From the NCBI RefSeq assembly GCF_001465875.1, contig NZ_LN901322.1:372001-436000 (forward strand): a DNA stretch of 64,000 nt, in the 5' to 3' direction. Below the pieces are notes generated by a model, which was not told the origin of the DNA, ran no database searches, and saw only the letters and a program-made list of their open reading frames with translations. Every line of letters begins with the position of its first letter. Positions within the stretch are counted from its first letter, which is position 1. Positions 55,013 through 64,000 of this stretch are shown one piece after another. The translations under genes and the position numbers were made by a program. The DNA is from Legionella saoudiensis. Its GTDB lineage: Bacteria > Pseudomonadota > Gammaproteobacteria > Legionellales > Legionellaceae.

Positions 55013-55519
55013 TTAATAATGAAAGAAAATTTTATAAAGATGGGGTTTATGGACCAAAATATTCATGATATGGCCATAAAGTTTGGCTCTTACTCGGTGT
55101 CCTTTAATATCAAAAAACAAGTGTTTTAATATGATTTGTTTGTTTAAAGGCCAAGGTATATTTTCATCTATAATTTCCCATCCCATACGTACATAATGTT
55201 TAGATAGGTGTGCTGGTGCTTCACATACCAAATAATCAAGGCGTTTTTGTAAAGAATATTGGGTAATGCAATTAAATAAAATAAAAACCACACTAGTTTG
55301 ATTACGATATCTTTTATCAACTACTAATCTTCCTACTTCTGCTACTTTCAAACTGTTATACACAAAAGGTTTAAGTTTATTTATTTTTGATTCTTCAATT
55401 TCCAAAAAATGGTTTTGCGTGCTGTCGCGAATAATTAAACGTATGGAACCGATACATTGGTTATCATTATTATAAACTGCAAAAATTATAGAGTGATTAT
55501 CATACTTGCAGGGCTTCAA
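55013..55519 (-). CDS. LuxI/FeeM-like GNAT acyltransferase, 5' end apparently broken
   Basis: The 168-residue frame has EVGRLVVDKRYR (the acyl-CoA/ACP binding segment) and GSIRLI, like acyl-homoserine-lactone synthase and N-acyl-amino-acid synthase relatives. It starts at TTG with no ribosome site, and the same frame remains open upstream for 22 more codons (QCDLVEEIGG and others) to a TAA at 55586-55588. Just beyond the TAA it reads VCRLRY, the expected N-terminal motif. So a nonsense change probably broke the gene. Confidence 0.6.
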   Translation of the reverse strand: MKPCKYDNHSIIFAVYNNDNQCIGSIRLIIRDSTQNHFLEIEESKINKLKPFVYNSLKVAEVGRLVVDKRYRNQTSVVFILFNCITQYSLQKRLDYLVCEAPAHLSKHYVRMGWEIIDENIPWPLNKQIILKHLFFDIKGHRVRAKLYGHIMNILVHKPHLYKIFFHY

Positions 55520-56023
55520 GGAAGGGATTCCCCCAATTTCTTCAACTAAATCACATTGGTCATTTAAATAAGTAGAAAAAAAATTTTAATATCTTAGGCG
55601 ACACACATCAATATATTCACCGCTATGAATGGATAGCTCTTTGCTGGTATAGGTGTTATTCAAGTTAGCTCTGGACAAAAGCGAACCATATTTTTGATTT
55701 TAGCTGATTAACTAACAATCAGTGCTTATCTCATTGCAAAAAATGTGCAAAATATATACAGATACTTAAGGCGTGCGAGAGGGGGGTTACTACAGCAAAA
55801 TCATTAGATTAACCAAAGGGTTAAAAAAATCACATCTTTCCAATTAACCTTATGTTTTATTGGCAGTTCAAATTTGGTAAGGATTTCTTCAATGTGACAA
55901 GTCTGATACTCACAAAGAGCTATAGGACCGTCTAAATCAGTGGGATAACGCGTCTTCGGGAAATAATGCCTTGATTATATTGATAAATATTTGTACAATT
56001 TATTTTTCAGCTCATTTTAAGCA

Positions 56024-57157
56024 ATGCAACACTCCATGAATCCTTCAAGTATCACCCTCTTTAAAAAAATTTTTAACGCAGTAGAGACTTTTCAAATAAA
56101 AGAGTTTCGTGATTTCTTCTTAGATAACTTAATGGATCAATTTAACATAAACGTAAATACGGATTGGATTCAGTGGCTAATTGATACTAATAATTATCTC
56201 CCTACGCATTTCACAGACGTGTTACCCAATATTGAGGGGATACGCTTATTTCATGAGGTTTTGGCTGAATTACTAGCAGGGTATGATGAAGAGGTTAATT
56301 CCAATACAAACAAGGAACTCTATAAGTCCAGTCTATACAGACGCGATATTCTTCTTTTAAGGCAATATAATTTCCAATCTTTTCCGTTGATTAAGAAAAA
56401 TATTAATTCTGAAGAAAATCTCCCTATGTGTAAGAATTCTTACTACAGGGATGACACTTTATTTGAGCAGGTTTTTTCCTCTCCGGAAGCCCTTACCCCA
56501 GTTGATAATATAGATTCTCCCTGCCTGAGCAATCATTTAAAATATCTAGAGGATCCATATTTTATAGAAATAATTAACTATTTTAAAACTCATTCGAGCA
56601 GTAAGATTAAATTTGCAGGTATTAGCGCTACTAAGGGTGGTATTTTCAATGTCTTACACATAATTTTGGATCAAAAAGCCCAAGTTCGATTCTTAGGTGG
56701 AATTACTCCTTCCCTACAGGATACCTCAGCATATAAACATGGGCCTATTTTTATGACCGCATCAAATTGGGATAAGCCTACCACTACCCATGTTTACGAT
56801 ATCAATATTTCCAATTTGCAATTTATTATTCCTAATTTACAGGTAAAAAAAGAGTTACACCAATTATTAATTAATGCAGAAGCAAAAGGTTTAATTTCAA
56901 GGGAGGAAATACATCGCTTGCTGGACAACCAAATTGTAACCTATCAAGAATACCAGGATCATATTTATGGTATAAGTAATATGTCTCCGACGAGTGGGGC
57001 TTCTGAGTCGGCATCTAATACTATTAGTGAACTTATCAACTCCTTGCCCCTTACTCCCCACTCACCCTTAGCAAGACATGGTCTTTTTCCTCCTATGTCT
57101 AGCAGTCCTCTCGGAATTGAGCTAAATACCCTTGATAGGGCATTTAGTTTAGCTTAA
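56024..57157 (+). CDS. Protein of unknown family, effector candidate
   Basis: The 377-residue protein has no domain I recognise. It is acidic and helical in the first half; the central part has beta-strands with GISATKGGIFNVLHI; the C-terminal 60 residues are rich in Ser and Pro. The first ATG at 56024 is followed by another at 56036; neither has a clear ribosome site. A stand-alone position and a Ser-rich tail fit an effector, by inference. Confidence 0.55.
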   Translation: MQHSMNPSSITLFKKIFNAVETFQIKEFRDFFLDNLMDQFNINVNTDWIQWLIDTNNYLPTHFTDVLPNIEGIRLFHEVLAELLAGYDEEVNSNTNKELYKSSLYRRDILLLRQYNFQSFPLIKKNINSEENLPMCKNSYYRDDTLFEQVFSSPEALTPVDNIDSPCLSNHLKYLEDPYFIEIINYFKTHSSSKIKFAGISATKGGIFNVLHIILDQKAQVRFLGGITPSLQDTSAYKHGPIFMTASNWDKPTTTHVYDINISNLQFIIPNLQVKKELHQLLINAEAKGLISREEIHRLLDNQIVTYQEYQDHIYGISNMSPTSGASESASNTISELINSLPLTPHSPLARHGLFPPMSSSPLGIELNTLDRAFSLA

Positions 57158-57480
57158 AGTTAAGGGAGCCATGGCTTATCTCTGAATCTGGTGGTGGAGT
57201 CAGAGAGTCGTTCTCATTGATATCTTGAGTAAGATATTTTCTCCACGAAATCTACTTTTTTATCTACATCAATTCCTCTATTTTTATCTCTAAATAAAGC
57301 CTTTTTATTTTTGCGTTTAAAAGCTCAATCTTATTGCGATGGACTCTGTTTCTACAACGAATATCAGGCGTTTTGTCATCCTTATTTACAGGGCCCATCA
57401 TTTCTTCTAACGAGTCATTCCAACACTCAAATTTGGCCTTCGTTGGTGAGGACAGCAGTTGTGCGTTTTTTTAAGTATGA
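57158..57480. other. Intergenic stretch with a small AT hairpin
   Basis: ATATCTT-GAGT-AAGATAT (57220-57237) followed by TTTTCT could be a weak terminator for the gene ending at 57157. I see nothing else of note. Confidence 0.4.
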
Positions 57481-58230
57481 TCAAGGCTTTGGCATAAATG
57501 CAGCAGCAGCCTGTTGCGAAATATTGTCTGCTTTCTTAAAAAAGGAAGGTGAAGTCGAAGTCGAACTTTTTTGCTCTGCGCCTTCTATCTCTAATTTCCC
57601 CAGTGAAGAACATAAAGAAGAAATAGGAGAAGACAATGGGGCGAGTCTTTTTTCAAGTTCCCGAGCAACCTCTTCCTTCTCAAGGGCGGGATAAAATTTT
57701 TCTATCCCCTTATCTCCCCAAACTTCTTTTATAATGGGTAATGCAACGGGGATCTCATGACGAAAACTACCTGATTTGTGATTAATTAAGGAGATCTGTC
57801 CTCCATTATAATAAACTTCCCCACCTACAATAGTGCCTTCTCTGACCTGATACGGCTCTATTAAAAAGCTATGTCCGCTAAGAGCAGTGTTTTCTCTAAG
57901 CAGCAGTAGCGCTTTTCCTGCGGAAAAGTGAATCACAAAAATAAAATTTTCACTAAGTATTTTTTTAAATTTTTTACTCAGTAAGGGGCGGTTGTTCTCA
58001 TCAAACGCAGGAGGAGGCAAATTATCAGTTAACAAATATCTCGCATTACATTGATAATAATCACCATTATTCGTAAATAAAAATGAGGCGCTTTTTAAAG
58101 TAGGCCAAATGGGCACACCGTGAGGAAGTTCGCCGATTAGGTGATATCCCCTTCTTTTTAGCGATTCAACTTTGGTTTGCGCACTTTCATAACTGTAGGT
58201 TCTTAATAAAGGCATAGCTCTTTCTTGCAT
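57481..58230 (-). CDS. Protein of unknown family, effector candidate
   Basis: The 249-residue protein has an N-terminal globular part (about 1-190) and a C-terminal tail rich in Ser, Glu and Lys (IEGAEQKSSTSTSPSFFKK), ending AAAAFMPKP. I recognise no domain. Its end faces the preceding effector candidate. The Glu/Ser-rich tail fits a Dot/Icm signal but does not prove it. Confidence 0.55.
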   Translation of the reverse strand: MQERAMPLLRTYSYESAQTKVESLKRRGYHLIGELPHGVPIWPTLKSASFLFTNNGDYYQCNARYLLTDNLPPPAFDENNRPLLSKKFKKILSENFIFVIHFSAGKALLLLRENTALSGHSFLIEPYQVREGTIVGGEVYYNGGQISLINHKSGSFRHEIPVALPIIKEVWGDKGIEKFYPALEKEEVARELEKRLAPLSSPISSLCSSLGKLEIEGAEQKSSTSTSPSFFKKADNISQQAAAAFMPKP

Positions 58231-58575
58231 AGAATGAAATTATTTTATAACACGTTAAGTATTAGGGGGAAAGTAAAAAGGTTCTAGGCAATGAATTCAT
58301 GCTGATGAACGCTTTGGGTCGGTTACTAGTCAAAATCCACAATGCATTTAACTGCAGCTATGAGTTCAAAATAGCTCTATCCTGTTAGGGATGCAAATCG
58401 AAGAGCTTCTATGGCCAAAGATTTAGTTAAGATGCAATTGTGCCGCAAACAATTCCGTCAATAAAAAATTGACGTTAAAAATTATTTCAATAAGCATTTT
58501 TCGTCAAAAAAACATTGACATTTAATTGAAAAAGATTAAAAATCAAATCCCCTGTAACAAAAAAGGATAATAAAA
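58231..58575 (+). other. Intergenic stretch with hairpin and promoter-like -35
   Basis: CGTCAAT-AAAAA-ATTGACG (58456-58474) is a perfect hairpin. TTGACA (58515-58520) could be the -35 of the secreted protein gene, with a weak TAAAAA 16 bases on. Confidence 0.35.
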
Positions 58576-58986
58576 ATGAAAAAAATAAAATTAGTTATTA
58601 TCGCATCAGCTTTTGTGGCGGGAGTTGCCTCTGCATCTTCGTCTTGCGAAGGATTTCAAGTAAGATTAAAAAACAATCTTGCTGATGATTTATTAGTGAC
58701 CTCAATTAAATTAAATGGGGCAGAAATTCAGCCTGGAATTTTTGAAAAATTAAACCATAAATCAGAGCAAGTATTTACGATTAATCGAACTACCCCAGAT
58801 TTACCAATGAAAGGAGAGTTTGCTCTTCATACCATTTCACTACCCAGCAAAACCGTAATAATTCAGTATACTTTAGAAAATAAAGTAGCTTACTGTGAAC
58901 ATACTGATAACTCACCTAAAGGTGATTATGCAGTAGAAAAAAAACGAAAAATAGGTGAAATTCAATATACTATTAATAACCAATAG
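58576..58986 (+). CDS. Small exported protein of unknown family
   Basis: The 136-residue protein has a signal peptide ending VASASS (about residue 21) and two Cys in the mature chain (SSCEGF and AYCEHT), which could form a disulfide. The beta-rich body has no recognised domain. AAGGA lies nine bases before the ATG. Confidence 0.65.
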   Translation: MKKIKLVIIASAFVAGVASASSSCEGFQVRLKNNLADDLLVTSIKLNGAEIQPGIFEKLNHKSEQVFTINRTTPDLPMKGEFALHTISLPSKTVIIQYTLENKVAYCEHTDNSPKGDYAVEKKRKIGEIQYTINNQ

Positions 58987-59234
58987 CCTTCTAGGGTCAG
59001 GCTTATTTAAGCCTGACCTTAATTTTTATTACACTGATTATCTAGAAAAAATATTAAGCTGAAAAATGCGCATAAAAAGCGATTTTTTTATGAAGCAAAA
59101 TAGAGCCCACCATTTTTGAAAAGCATCTTTTCCATAAGCTCGTTCAAACTGTTTTAATAGTATGTAGCCAATAGTTAGCAGCAGCGTATGCTTAGTTGCT
59201 CTAGGGTGAGATGCTCTAAATGATGCATTTTTAA

Positions 59235-59255
59235 AAAAAGTGCCAGGCACTTTTT
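59235..59255. terminator. Terminator after the helicase gene
   Basis: AAAAAGTGCC and GGCACTTTTT form a 10-bp perfect stem around one A, 43 bases beyond the helicase stop. The T-run exists on both strands. Confidence 0.65.
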
Positions 59256-59297
59256 AGTTGTTCCGCGCTAAGCTGTTCCTCCCCATAATGTGAGAGC

Positions 59298-61740
59298 TCA
59301 ATCATTGGCACTTAATGCCTCTGACTGAGTTTCTTCGTTGTGCGATTCCAGATGACTATTAGGAGAGACTTGATCCCAGAAGGATTGCACATCTTTGATA
59401 ATGGATGTGGAAATCAGCTCTTGGGGTTTTTCAGAAAACCAATCTTTGGGCATGCATTGGCTGTATGGGTATTGAAGAAAACGATTGTCCAGTAACACAA
59501 TTAAGCCTTTGTCTGTTTCACTGCGAATGACCCTTCCCGCTGATTGAATGGCTTTAGCCATCGCAGGATAAGTATAGGCGTATTCTTGACCCTGCTTATA
59601 ATGAGTATCGTAATAGCGTTTCATTTGTTCACGTTCCCAATCAAAAGACGGAAGGGGAGGACCTATTATAAACGCCCCGATAGCGAGCTCACCAACGTAA
59701 TCAATTCCTTCGGCAAACATTCCTCCTTGCACAGCAAAAAATAAATGATTCTTATTTTTTTGATGAAGTTGCATGAGAAGCGATTTAGTTTTTGATGCGT
59801 CCATGCGACGCTCTTGTCGAATTAATGTAAAGTGGGGCGTGTTAGGCATTTGCGCATAAATTTGTTCTAAAAATTCGAAACTTGGGAAAAATACAAAATA
59901 GTTGCCGGACTTTAACATGGAAAGTCGAACAATGACCTCAATTATTTTATGACTATTCGATTTTCTATCTCGATATTTGGTGGAGACCTGGGGGATAACA
60001 AGTAATTTACGATGATTAGGTGAAAAAGGAGAAGAAAATTCCTCTGTATGTAAAGATGAGGTATTTAATCCAATGAGCTGGCTGTAGTAATCAAAAGGTT
60101 TTAAGGTGGCCGAGAAACCAATAACTTGTTGAAAATGGGTATAGTGTTCTTTCAAGAAACTGGAGGCATCACAGCAATTAATTTTTAAGGCATGATGTTT
60201 GGGGTGGAATGAAATAAAAAATTCCTCTCCGCCTTGATTTACAAACTCCAGTGCTGCGGTAAAGTCGGACCAGTAATTAAACAATTTTAATATTGGATCA
60301 TCGCTTTCAATGGTTAAATCTAATTCTAAATAATCAGTAAGTAATTGATTTAATTTTTCTTCCTGTTTTTTAAACGCTTCTTCTGGGGCCTTGGTGATGT
60401 GCGGCTCATAGACGTTTGGGAGCGCGCAATCATCAATGATTGAGATGCATTGATGGATTACCTTCGTAAGTTTTTTCTGAAAGGGGTGAGGGTATCTATC
60501 GAGAGCGTCTAAATAGCGCTCAAAAAAGGCTACTTCTAAGACAGGAGAAAAATAATCCATACCCCGACTTGGTAAATTGTGCACCTCGTCAATGAGCAAA
60601 TTCGGTTTCTCGTGTTCGCCAAGCTTCATGTCCACTACTTGCCCTGATGTAGTCGTTGAAGAAAACACATAGTTGTAATCGCCAATAACCACATCGGCAA
60701 AGGCAATACTCTGCATCTGCAGTTCGTAAGGGCATACTTGATAAGTTACTGCGAGCTTTCGAAACACTGCCGCATCTAAGTTCTGCTTTTTTTGAAGCTT
60801 CTTTAAGACGTCATTACTACTGCATTTTGTGTAATGATTTTCCGCAAATTCACATTGTTTGCTCGTACAAATAGGTTCACTTTTCATGCATAATTTTTTT
60901 TTAGCGGTAAGCATTAGCGAAGAACATGCAGAACCTTTTTCTTGAAGCAAATGAACGGCATTTAAAGCAATATGGTGTTGACTGTTCTTAGGAGTTAAAT
61001 AGAGCGTTTTTTGTCCACGGCTTAGTGATTCCTTGAGTGTGGGATACAAAATAGGCCATCGACTTGCCTAACCCTGTAGGGGCTTGAATCAGCATGGGCC
61101 TTTGGTTCTTCATGGAGGACTCAACAGATTCCATTAATTCTTTTTGATGAGGACGTGGTTGAGTAAAAGGAAAACGAAGTAGGCTGCTTTGCTGTTTTCG
61201 ATGTTTAATACGCTTTGTGGATTCTTTGATTTCTAGCACGAGCTCTTCTAAGCGACGATTTAACCATTCTTCAAAAACCTTTTGATTAAATTCTAAAACT
61301 AAGGGGTATGTTTTTTTATTGCGTAAGGAACCAATTAATAAATTTAATTTAGGAGCGGTTTTGGTCTTTAACCAATGAATATAGCCATAGATTTGTAATT
61401 GCAGCCAGTAGGGATGGGTGAAATAGTTGTCTGCAAGCACATCAATTAATTTTTGAGGGTCAAAGGCCGTTTTAATTTCCTCAATTCGTAGGGTGTCTTC
61501 TTGGTAAATACCATCCATCCGCCCTGAAATATTAAAAAAATACTGCTTATAAGCAAGCTGATGATCGACATTGACTTCGGGTGTGTAGTTGTCATGTAAT
61601 TTGAGTAGTTTGTACTGAAGGTTTTGATGCGCTTTAATGGCAAGTTTGGAGGTTAGGTTAAAACCAGAATAGGTATCAATACTTCCTACTCGGGGAGAGG
61701 GAAGCGCGAGCTCTGTCACGGATAAGTTATATGTTTTCAT
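59298..61740 (-). pseudogene. RecB-like nuclease fused to DinG/XPD helicase, frameshifted
   Basis: The N-terminal part has a RecB-type nuclease pattern (GRMDGIYQ, then IEEIKT, then QLQIYGYI). The helicase part has Walker A APTGLGKS, an XPD-type Fe-S cluster region with four Cys (CxxxxxC...C...CPYEL), DEVH box LLIDEVHNLP and the QSAGRVIR motif. Between, the frame changes: after GKSMAY the other frame reads YPTLKESLSRG, and one extra T in a TTTT run (about 61046-61049) explains it. Corrected, it would be about 815 residues. It may be a repair or defence helicase. Confidence 0.85.
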
Positions 61741-61953
61741 TACAACAATAAGAAGAGGTAGTGCATCAAATTAAAAGGAGATATTTTAATCACGATGAGA
61801 TAGTGCTTATGATAGCATAGGAGAGCCTAAAATGGAGAATAGTTGCCCATTTTTATAATCTCTTCGCCCAATTAGACTTCGTCTCTAATTTTCCACTTGT
61901 TGTTTTTAGGAATTATCAGAAAATATTACTAATATCGATTTCGGAGAATGTTT

Positions 61954-62163
61954 ATGGCTTATACAAAAATGTTTACCCAAAAACCAGAAATTAAAGAAGA
62001 AGAAAAACGAGTCCAATTTTTAAAAAATATTCATTCTATATTATTTAGCGATCCTGCTATGCGTGATGAAGAGAAACAAAAGATATTACTGGGTGCATTG
62101 TTGTATACAGGCCTTACAAAAAATGAAGTGCAAGAAACGATTTTAAATAAATATAATGCATAG
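61954..62163 (+). CDS. Small helical protein of unknown family
   Basis: The 69-residue protein is charged and helical (KEEEKRVQFLKNIHSILF, then EKQKILLGALLYTGLTKNEV). The ATG at 61954 is preferred over 61948 because GGAG lies seven bases upstream. I recognise no family. Confidence 0.55.
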   Translation: MAYTKMFTQKPEIKEEEKRVQFLKNIHSILFSDPAMRDEEKQKILLGALLYTGLTKNEVQETILNKYNA

Positions 62164-62224
62164 AGACGGAATTATTTATCTGAAATATGGACGTAATTGG
62201 CCTTAAACTGAATGAGGAAGCCCC

Positions 62225-62250
62225 ACGTGTGTGGGCCATTAAAATGGCCC
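62225..62250. other. Paired overlapping stem-loops
   Basis: GGGCCATT-AA-AATGGCCC (62233-62250) is a perfect 8-bp hairpin, and CCCAC/GTGGG just before it shares its bases, so only one can form. No T-run follows. Confidence 0.4.
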
Positions 62251-62350
62251 GCTGCAGACAAAACAAGAAAAATAACAAAGGAGAGTGTAGAATGGAACAC
62301 CTCCAAATTTTTAAGTAATTAGACTTTATTTAATAATAATTACTGTTACC

Positions 62351-62618
62351 ATGTTTGTTGATATGGAGCGATTTCTTATTAATGTTAAAAGTTTAATTAA
62401 TGAGCCGCTGTAGTATTCCTATCTGGATTTTTAACCTTAATATTAGGGTTGATCATGGTTGTACGTCATTGGAAATGGGATTGGCGTGTAGTAATAATGA
62501 TTATTTCATGTGTTATTTACTGAAAGGGATTAGTCTTTTACTTGCACCACCCGAAATAGAAAAAAATTTGGCATGGTACTCTAAGGAAATGGGGATAAAT
62601 AAACGCAAAGGAGGCTCA
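62351..62618 (+). pseudogene. Remnant of a small membrane protein gene
   Basis: Three frames give pieces of one small membrane protein: an MFVDMERFL start at 62351, SGFLTLILGLIMVV with WDWRVVIMI in another frame (62404-62523), and LLKGISLLLAPPEIEKN in the third. Together these resemble two-helix small membrane proteins with LSGF and IKGI elements. I see no intact frame. The remnant ends in frame with the next gene. Confidence 0.4.
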
Positions 62619-64000
62619 ATGAACATAAAAAAAACCATACTAAAATATAAGAATGCTTTACTCGCAATGCTTTTATTTGGTCTGATTGGAACACATGCAT
62701 ACGCTTCGAAACCGTTATGGATATTTACGCCGAATACAGCCACAGAAATTACAGTAGTGAAAGGAAACAGTGCTCAAGTCGTCTATACCGTGCAAAACCA
62801 ATCCCTACAAGCGAAATCCTTGATAATAAAACCTATTACCGGAATTAATCAAAGTGCCCCCTGTAAGCTTCCAGCTAAAGGAAGTTGCACTTTAACACTC
62901 AATATAATTGGTTCGGGATTAACAGGGGATGTAATTGGCGGGCCAATTTTATGTCAAGAGGGTAATGACTTACAATGTTATCAACCTAGCTCTAATCATG
63001 CACTTCGTGTTCATCTTGCAGAACAGCCACCAATACCCCAATTTACAATCACCCCTTCAGCGAGTCCTAATGGTGTGATTTCTCCTGCCGCCCCACAAGT
63101 AGTTAACATAGGTAGTAATTTGACGTTTACTGCGACCCCAGCTGCGGGTTTTGCTGTAGTGCAATGGCTTCTGGATGGAAATGTGGTGCAAACGGGAGGT
63201 ACCAGCTATCAGTTGAGCAACATTCAAGCCAACCATACTATTGCCGTAATATTCGGCAAGGCCATTTTATCCCCATTAACGCAAAATTTACTTTTATCAA
63301 TAAATAGCTCTTTACCGGGTGCTCCAGTCTCTGATCCCGCATTAGTAGGGAACGCTCGAATCATACGGATACAAAATACGGGCTCCTTACCCGCAAGTAA
63401 TCTCAGTATAAGTTCAGGCACGCTTCCCAATGGAACATCAATTACTGCCGAGACATGTACTGGGACAACGCTTAACCCCGGAGCCACTTGCGACATCACC
63501 CTTACCCCGGGCGCCAATGCGAGTTTAGATGCAGGAAATAATGCCTGTACTACTGTAGGCAGTACCGCTCCCATCCCCACCACCATAACAGTCGGTGCTG
63601 ATAATGCATCATCAATAAATATTAATGTCCTTGTGCTCGGATATGGTTGTCTATATCAGGGAGGACTTATATTCTCTATTGATGATATAACGCCGAATAC
63701 AGGAAGTATTGCTGGCAAAATTGCTGCATTAGCAGATGAGGAGCAAAGTCCTGGTGTTTCTACTTTCCCCTGGTCCACAGTGCATGGAGTTACAGGGGCG
63801 ACCAGCTTCACTGATGGATTGAGTAATACCATGAATTTAATCACACCTCCAGGTCAATATCCTGCAGCGCAAGCTTGTTCAAATCAGGCGGGCAATTGGT
63901 ATCTACCATCTATCTGTGAGCTTGGTGGTCGGTATGTAGGCTCAGGTTCAGATCCAGGCTGTGGCACTACCAATGCTAATCTTTATAATACTTTAAGTCA
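62619..64000 (+). CDS. Secreted protein with DUF1566-like end, partial at right edge
   Basis: The frame stays open to the window end. AAAGGAGG four bases upstream supports the ATG. A signal peptide ends near THAYAS (about residue 28). Residues 30-130 match the N-terminal domain of the 5518-7503 protein (IKPITGIN, then GGPILCQEGNDLQCYQP). An InlB-B-like beta repeat follows (about 135-215), then a middle with NTGSLPASN, and the DUF1566-like part begins near 350 (GLIFSIDD, then NWYLPSICELGG). It is a second member of the same family. Confidence 0.8.
   Translation, partial: MNIKKTILKYKNALLAMLLFGLIGTHAYASKPLWIFTPNTATEITVVKGNSAQVVYTVQNQSLQAKSLIIKPITGINQSAPCKLPAKGSCTLTLNIIGSGLTGDVIGGPILCQEGNDLQCYQPSSNHALRVHLAEQPPIPQFTITPSASPNGVISPAAPQVVNIGSNLTFTATPAAGFAVVQWLLDGNVVQTGGTSYQLSNIQANHTIAVIFGKAILSPLTQNLLLSINSSLPGAPVSDPALVGNARIIRIQNTGSLPASNLSISSGTLPNGTSITAETCTGTTLNPGATCDITLTPGANASLDAGNNACTTVGSTAPIPTTITVGADNASSININVLVLGYGCLYQGGLIFSIDDITPNTGSIAGKIAALADEEQSPGVSTFPWSTVHGVTGATSFTDGLSNTMNLITPPGQYPAAQACSNQAGNWYLPSICELGGRYVGSGSDPGCGTTNANLYNTLS

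Noticed and set aside
57311-57694. Plus-strand 127-codon ORF
   Set aside because: Its second half is antisense to the C-terminus of the 249-residue minus-strand gene, and it starts without a ribosome site.
59038-59250. 70-codon minus-strand ORF that could be a transposase tail
   Set aside because: It begins with GTG inside the helicase terminator stem and I could not match it to a transposase family.
1-64000. CRISPR arrays, rRNA, tRNA, intact insertion sequences or integrases
   Set aside because: None seen by reading; the repeats found are inverted pairs or in-gene repeats, not spaced direct repeats. Structured tRNA genes could be missed without a search.

Overview
The window looks like a piece of a Legionella or close Legionellaceae replicon, probably a plasmid or plasmid-derived region. 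This assignment rests on reading alone, with no database search. The grounds are: AT-rich sequence; ParA, ParB and a Rep-like winged-helix protein around a gene-poor intergenic region; small accessory and stress genes with almost no housekeeping genes; and a run of proteins that resemble type IV-secreted effectors (ADP-ribosyltransferase fold, Cys-His-Asp enzyme, ubiquitin-like domain, Ser/Pro-rich tails).

Layout. 1-4.1 kb: a frameshifted thiamine-diphosphate oxidase that runs off the left edge, a PfpI/DJ-1 protein flanked by two paralogous ribbon-helix-helix-like small proteins, and a LysR regulator. 4.4-8.6 kb: a coiled-coil membrane protein, a secreted repeat protein ending in a DUF1566-like domain, and a cation exchanger. 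8.8-14.7 kb: FAD monooxygenase, DUF4239 protein, GIY-YIG protein, CarF/Kua-type lipid desaturase, TrmN6-like methyltransferase and CvfB. 14.7-19.3 kb: an inverted repeat, an amidohydrolase, a periplasmic VOC protein, a DUF1622 protein, a guanidine-II riboswitch with its Gdx exporter, and a KGG protein. 19.5-28.8 kb: small secreted proteins, a hydrolase, cytochrome bd (short Q-loop type), a ferritin-like protein, an erythromycin-esterase family protein, a YihY protein and a zinc dehydrogenase.

29-37 kb is a stress-tolerance block: the Ku-LigD end-joining operon, a glycine-zipper protein, KGG, DUF2795 and DUF6496 proteins, a PIG-L/glycosyltransferase pair, and a dehydrogenase-hemerythrin operon. 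37-44 kb carries a PL14-like polysaccharide lyase, a decayed paralogue of the 19.5 kb secreted protein, a bestrophin, and an alginate-like core (AlgD and Alg8 homologues divergent from a HlyD-type protein). 43.8-48.2 kb is the partition/replication module. 48.7-58.2 kb is effector-like, interleaved with a CsbD protein and a second hemerythrin. 58.5-64 kb has a small secreted protein, a frameshifted nuclease-DinG helicase and a second DUF1566-type secreted protein cut by the right edge.

The most notable items are the ubiquitin-like protein, the ADP-ribosyltransferase next to a Cys-His-Asp enzyme, the minimal polymannuronate-type synthesis locus, and a textbook guanidine-II riboswitch whose first hairpin contains the stop codon of the upstream gene. 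At least four genes are visibly broken, two of them by single-base changes in short homopolymers, so sequencing error must be excluded before calling those two decay.
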